Assembly: GCA_002841545.1 (NCBI GenBank)
Contig: PGZZ01000004.1
Span: 62,001-126,000, forward strand
DNA length: 64,000 nt
Source of the DNA: Firmicutes bacterium HGW-Firmicutes-16
GTDB lineage: Bacteria; Bacillota; Clostridia; Oscillospirales; Oscillospiraceae
Direction: 5' to 3'
Shown here: one piece after another, positions 61,201 through 64,000 of the stretch
How positions within the stretch are numbered: the first letter of the stretch is position 1
How the letters are laid out: every line of letters begins with the position of its first letter
Position numbers and translations under genes: made by a program
The notes under the pieces: generated by a model
The model's database searches: none
Told to the model about the DNA's origin: nothing
What the model saw: only the letters and a program-made list of their open reading frames with translations

Positions 61201-61948
61201 ATACAAGCCCTCCGGAAACCGTAACATCACCATTGTTTAATATAGCAACGCCCTCGCTTGGCGCTTCGGACTTTACCGTTCCGCCTGACACATTTAAAGT
61301 AGCGCCGGTATTATTAAAAATACACGTTTTTGTATTAGCATCTCCGCAAATGGTACCACCAACAACATTTAAAACGCCGCTATTTTGAACCACATACGAA
61401 TCGTTTGTGCTTAAAAAAGTAGTGCTTATATTCGTACCTGTTTGAATATTTAAAGTTCCTTTCACATTCACAACAACCGGCGAAAAGCTATAAAAGTCGG
61501 TGCTGCTATTTGAGATTGTTAAATTGCTAAAATTAGCGATAATATCTTGTGGGATATATAATCCATAATACCCATCAGCACCAACTGTAAAGTGTACATT
61601 TCCTGTATATGTACCGCTTTTACTTAATGCATACCCTGACCCGCAAGCGTCAAGTTCAAGCGCAGTACCATCACCAAAAGTAATGTAAGAGCCGCAAGCT
61701 GCCAGTGCAGCCGCAAAAGTATCATAGTCAGTGTCGTTACCACCTGTAGTGACCCTAAATTGTGCGCCATTATTTGTTATTTTGAAATTTATAGGAATAG
61801 CCCATGCCGCCACTGTCATTGCAGGCAGCATGGTTATTATCATCGCCAGCACAAGCAAAACGCTTAGCACCGGGTTGGTCTTAAACCCTCTTTTTTTGCT
61901 GGTTGAATAAGGAATGCTTTTTAGTTTTTTCTTGAAAAGGCCTTTCAT
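58247..61948 (-). CDS. Large S-layer-anchored repeat protein (SLH, GLUG-type repeats)
   Basis: A 1233-residue secreted protein. A signal peptide (about 1-50, with a long basic front and the core VLSVLLVLAMIITMLPAMTVAAWA) leads into a beta-helix region (about 55-420) of repeated VTVSGGTI and VTGGTVES motifs. A middle part (about 500-800) has GLUG-like repeats (YVGGLFGRFG, VVGGLVGLIE, YIGGLVGADN) starting at GGDGTSAHPYQITTAEQLSKIG. A beta-rich linker follows, then three SLH repeats from residue 1048 (FTDVANHWAKDAI) that bind pyruvylated wall polysaccharide. The role may be adhesion or glycan binding; unknown. Confidence 0.88.
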   Translation of the reverse strand: MKGLFKKKLKSIPYSTSKKRGFKTNPVLSVLLVLAMIITMLPAMTVAAWAIPINFKITNNGAQFRVTTGGNDTDYDTFAAALAACGSYITFGDGTALELDACGSGYALSKSGTYTGNVHFTVGADGYYGLYIPQDIIANFSNLTISNSSTDFYSFSPVVVNVKGTLNIQTGTNISTTFLSTNDSYVVQNSGVLNVVGGTICGDANTKTCIFNNTGATLNVSGGTVKSEAPSEGVAILNNGDVTVSGGLVCSKTYGIVAEDTSTVTVTGGTVESTDTSTIGAAVNILSTSSSTVTVSGGTIQSANDNTIKLAKGTTSTAKIVADGLNIYRSSEADLKITGALDSGKRVITSATVSSATVTASKFNNGVGFNAWTSDSEGSTSIIATNGDTIANLSASSNTSVYLKTESHEILPKFSDVTLAPGSVTSSTKAVIITPPADTESYAVLVNAEYDEDCSFLGDDLPTGAVSYTSGADITSGVAENAYIHIYALDSAGKVIAYYSDEINLRYINIFSGGDGTSAHPYQITTAEQLSKIGEYTEWDSPGFFKLMNDINLGESAYKDGWNPIYGFYGTLDGNGKTISNMKCYTVVYDSVGLFMMDATGLFSYINNGSTDTVIKHLAITNAKVTGNNYVGILAGSASDIHVEEVYVTGEVKGSRYVGGLFGRFGSSDKTILNCYSLANVKGSGVVGGLVGLIESSSITKSYAAGTVSIENENTNSYGSEGKEYKDYIGGLVGADNPYVHEGDENTFASNYYDSTVSDKTDAVGGTGKTTTQMKAQSTFAGWDFSTVWAINAGINGGYPYLKVFKPSSSGGNYSPSTPTSTVVEVDGVKQDAGTSSTTTIGGQTVTTITINEAKMDKILQNSGDKPTVTLPGSGSNVVGELNGQTVKNMEKKEAVLEIKTGTATYTLPASQINIDDVSAQLGSQVSLKDIKVSVRIAEPPADTVKIVQDTANKNSYQLVVKPVEFEISCTSGGKTVDVSKFNGYVERTVAIPDGIDPSKITTGIVLNNDGTFSHVPTQIVKIDGKYYAKINSLTNSTYSVIFNPITFTDVANHWAKDAINDMGSRMVVTGVGSSTYEPNRSITRAEFAAVVVRALGLQKGTTESAFGDVTLTDWFNGYVNTATSYSLITGYDSTSYGPNDTITREQAMAIIARAMKLAGLSVSATESETTALLAKYTDGASVSNYAREGAAACLKTGIITGTSATTISPKDCVTRAEVAVMVQRLLQKSGLI

Positions 61949-62050
61949 TTGTTTTCCCCTGTTCTTCTAATTAATATAATTGCGGTTATGATTAATCTTT
62001 CTATTTGTTTGTTAATAGTCTATATTGTCGAATTTTAGATATTATTTTAC

Positions 62051-62079
62051 ATTATATCTTAATTTTTGACACTAATCAA
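62051..62079 (-). promoter_or_regulatory. Promoter of the S-layer-anchored protein gene
   Basis: Minus strand TTGATT (62074-62079) and TATAAT (62051-62056), 17 bases apart, with an AT-rich leader of about 95 bases and AGGGGAAAA before the start codon. Confidence 0.7.
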
Positions 62080-62105
62080 CAATTTATTTAACACGCAGCA
62101 TTAGC

Positions 62106-62144
62106 AAAAGACGTTAACCAGATGCTTCCGGATAACGTCTTTTT
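62106..62144 (-). terminator. Terminator of the TenA/uridine-phosphorylase operon
   Basis: AAAAGACGTTA with complement, loop CCAGATGCTTCCGGA-like, gives TTTT on the minus strand 45 bases after the tenA stop. Confidence 0.75.
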
Positions 62145-62189
62145 AATGTCCCAAGTGTTTCGGATAATAGCCGCAAAAGTGTCTATCGA

Positions 62190-62909
62190 TTATTCCTCTG
62201 AAACCGTTGTAAACTTTGCAGGGAAAATTTCTGGCAGCGGCCAGGTCTGCATGTTATAGTACATATTTTGCCATTGCAGTATCTCATAATTGCAGCCAAT
62301 GGCGAATATCTCCAAAAGCTTTGCCCGCTTGCGTGGGCTTGCTTCACCGCATAGTTTATTGACTAAGCGTATTTCGTTTTCGCATTTTGCAACATATTCT
62401 GGCGACACATAGTACGCCAGCCACTTGTAATACATATTGTCCTCGGGCAGCTTGCACGAAGGCAGCAGATCCTTCCCGAAATACAAGTAAAGGATATTGC
62501 AGGGGAACAGCGCCATCATGCAGGATGCAAGATCGCCCTCCATGGCACGAGCGAGCTCGTGAGAGGTGTATGACCGTTTGCCCTCAGCCATGACGGTTGC
62601 TTCCATTTCTTCGATGCTGATGCCGATTTGCTTGGCCCAGAAGTCTCTGTTCAGTATGACCGTGCCTTCCATGGTAGAGGACAAGATCTTGTACCAGTCA
62701 TGCATTTCGTCAAAGCAGGAGCATTTGGAGAAGCCAACCGCCCAGCATCTGGCATACTCCATCAGATACTGATAATTATGCTTTATCTGAAAGCGGAATT
62801 TTTCGAGCGGCATTGTGCCGTTGACGACATCCTGCATATGCGGTGTCTGTTCGATTACATCGCAGGTTTTGCGTATCATCGGCACAAGATATTCTTCATA
62901 AAACGCCAT
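62190..62909 (-). CDS. tenA: TenA/thiaminase II family protein with a substituted pyrimidine-site residue
   Basis: A 239-residue all-helical TenA-family protein. Compared with Bacillus subtilis TenA, the nucleophile Cys135 is kept (ALFPCNILYLY) and the Glu205 is kept (NYEILQWQNMYY), but Asp44 that grips the aminopyrimidine is Asn45 here, with His before it instead of Gln (KHNYQYL versus LQDSYYL). Classical TenA hydrolyses aminomethyl-pyrimidines in thiamine salvage. The change and the linkage to uridine phosphorylase and a transporter suggest a different pyrimidine-like substrate. No thi gene or TPP riboswitch is adjacent. Confidence 0.85.
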   Translation of the reverse strand: MAFYEEYLVPMIRKTCDVIEQTPHMQDVVNGTMPLEKFRFQIKHNYQYLMEYARCWAVGFSKCSCFDEMHDWYKILSSTMEGTVILNRDFWAKQIGISIEEMEATVMAEGKRSYTSHELARAMEGDLASCMMALFPCNILYLYFGKDLLPSCKLPEDNMYYKWLAYYVSPEYVAKCENEIRLVNKLCGEASPRKRAKLLEIFAIGCNYEILQWQNMYYNMQTWPLPEIFPAKFTTVSEE

Positions 62910-62921
62910 ATTTAGAGTCCT

Positions 62922-63680
62922 CTATCTTCCGGAGGCCTGATCCTTAGCGATAAGGTCTTTTATCGCTTCACAGGCTACCCTGATGGTATTTTCGGTCATC
63001 TCACGGTAAGCCATTATTGCGCCGGCACGAGCGCCGCGGACCGCCGAAACGATGAACAGCGCAGCGGTCTCCATTTCGCTTGCCATGACGCCACTGCGTT
63101 TCCACGCTTCCCAGCGGGAATTGAGCCTTTCGGCGACAGGCATACTATCCGGGTCGTGCTGACCATAGAAGGAGTCCTTGGACTGCGCGATGCCCTCGGC
63201 ATATTTCAGACCAAGCCTCTCAGCAGCATCGGAGAGCGCCTCAACGATGTGCCTGTCGGCAATGGCCGGGTACTCAATCGGGACATAGTGGACGGTGGTA
63301 CCCTCGTCGCGGACGGCTCCGGTTATCACAACGCCCTCCAGAGATTCGTCAAAGCTCTCCTCGCAAACACTGCCGCAGGTGCCGACGCGGATAAAAGTAT
63401 CTGCGCCCAGATGTATCAGCTCTTCCACAGCTATTGCTGCAGAAGGGCCTCCCATCCCCGTGCTGGTTACGGAGACTTTCACGCCGTTGAGATATCCGGT
63501 CCACGTTTTATGCTCACGGTTATGTGCAACCAATTTGGGGTCGTCCAGATATTTGGCAATAATGTCCGTGCGGAACGGATCGCCCGGCAGAATGACATAT
63601 CTGCCTACATCGCCCACTCTGCAGCAGATGTGATACTGTTGACCTTTGCTGTTAAGGACTTCCTTGCTTTGTAGTATCAT
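62922..63680 (-). CDS. udp: Uridine phosphorylase-like nucleoside phosphorylase
   Basis: A 252-residue NP-I family phosphorylase. Seen are the phosphate-site GDPFRTD and RVGTCGSV, the insertion SKDSFYGQHD typical of uridine phosphorylases, and ASEMETAALF which contacts ribose. It would cleave uridine (or a related nucleoside) with phosphate to base and ribose-1-phosphate. It follows the transporter gene by one or two bases and precedes tenA by 12, so all three form one salvage operon. Confidence 0.88.
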   Translation of the reverse strand: MILQSKEVLNSKGQQYHICCRVGDVGRYVILPGDPFRTDIIAKYLDDPKLVAHNREHKTWTGYLNGVKVSVTSTGMGGPSAAIAVEELIHLGADTFIRVGTCGSVCEESFDESLEGVVITGAVRDEGTTVHYVPIEYPAIADRHIVEALSDAAERLGLKYAEGIAQSKDSFYGQHDPDSMPVAERLNSRWEAWKRSGVMASEMETAALFIVSAVRGARAGAIMAYREMTENTIRVACEAIKDLIAKDQASGR

Positions 63681-63681
63681 G

Positions 63682-64000
63682 TTATTGGCTCTCCTTTTCT
63701 GTATATATATGCTTTGTTTTAATCATAGTTTTAAAGAGAATTCCTGTAGCTAAGCAGACTGCCAGAAGCCCGACAGTCACATAATATACCGACATAGTGC
63801 CGTATGCGGTAACTATTGCGCTTACGCCAAGAGGTGCAACAGTGTCAGCTAATCCGCAAGCAACGGCAATCAGTGCGGCTGCAAGACTGGCATGCTCCGG
63901 TTTAATACCGGTTGCAAGAGTAACAAACACGCTGAACAAAACGCCCATGAAGCATCCCGTGAAGAACAGTGCGACAAAATAAAACTCCTTGCTGTTTATC
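63682..64000 (-). CDS. Major-facilitator-type transporter, C-terminal part only
   Basis: About 106 residues are visible; the reading frame is open to the window edge, so the N-terminal part lies beyond. Three hydrophobic helices (about LFSVFVTLATG, SLAAALIAVACGLADTVAPLGVSAIV, YYVTVGLLAVCLATGILF) and a short basic-acidic cytoplasmic tail suggest the end of an MFS permease. Operon context suggests import of a nucleoside or pyrimidine derivative, which is inference. Confidence 0.65.
   Translation of the reverse strand, partial: INSKEFYFVALFFTGCFMGVLFSVFVTLATGIKPEHASLAAALIAVACGLADTVAPLGVSAIVTAYGTMSVYYVTVGLLAVCLATGILFKTMIKTKHIYTEKESQ

Noticed and set aside
1-64000. tRNA, rRNA, CRISPR arrays, insertion sequences, prophage
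   Set aside because: No cloverleaf, rRNA segment, regularly spaced repeats, transposase or phage gene was recognised on reading the intergenic regions and protein products.

Overview
The window reads as a chromosome segment of an anaerobic Gram-positive bacterium of the class Clostridia, possibly Oscillospirales; I infer this from gene families, not from a search. Pointers are DnaD plus a DnaI-like loader, SepF and DivIVA, an Ile-type T-box, MutS/MutL without MutH, a type 3 prolyl-tRNA synthetase, Hfq, S-layer homology domains and a YggS-SepF-DivIVA-IleS-LspA-RluD cluster in the Bacillota order. Most of the window is vegetative housekeeping DNA; accessory content is concentrated after about 47 kb and at both edges.

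Layout. 0-0.7 kb: 3' end of a glycine/asparagine-rich repeat protein. 0.8-17.0 kb, minus strand: purine phosphoribosyltransferase, CinA, ThiI, ComM-like ATPase, VOC and GNAT proteins, AspRS, HisRS, a methylglyoxal synthase homologue with altered active site, then PBP2-MreD-MreC-Maf-U32 peptidase-ZapA. 17.3-21.3 kb, plus: DnaD, DnaI-like loader, ProRS. 21.4-27.3 kb, minus: diguanylate cyclase, CPBP protease, MutS, MiaB. 27.6-39.3 kb, plus: MutL, MiaA, Hfq, HlyD-like protein, YggS, SepF, DivIVA, IleRS, LspA with a long tail, RluD. 39.4-42.4 kb, minus: T-box-controlled threonine deaminase, DHFR, thymidylate synthase. 42.6-47.1 kb, minus: an acyl-CoA module of thiolase, fused 3-hydroxyacyl-CoA dehydrogenase/hydratase and a second crotonase-fold protein. 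47.6-48.9 kb, plus: cysteine-rich iron-sulfur protein and HypA. 49.0-54.3 kb, minus: a redox-linked arsenic operon under an ArsR repressor. 54.5-58.1 kb: chemoreceptor and an iron alcohol dehydrogenase behind a MerR-type promoter. 58.2-61.9 kb: a large S-layer-anchored protein. 62.2 kb to the end, minus: TenA-like protein, uridine phosphorylase and the C-terminus of a transporter.

How the genes work together. The mreCD-PBP2, zapA, sepF and divIVA genes serve elongation and division. MutS/MutL and MiaA/MiaB sit as partner pairs on either side of one divergent promoter region. The arsenic operon combines arsenate reductase, Acr3 efflux, an ArsP-like permease and a CcdA/thioredoxin electron path with a ferredoxin-DUF2703 protein. 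Its regulator can be tied to two matching ATCAA-N6-TTGAT sites.

Most notable observations: a composite hairpin repeat at two divergent promoter regions with base-pair-preserving differences; the MgsA homologue lacking its catalytic aspartate; the 19-bp-spaced dyad promoter of the alcohol dehydrogenase; the ferredoxin-DUF2703 arsenic module; the iron-sulfur/HypA pair without a hydrogenase; and substrate-site substitutions in the TenA and crotonase homologues. No rRNA, tRNA, CRISPR array, insertion sequence or prophage was recognised.
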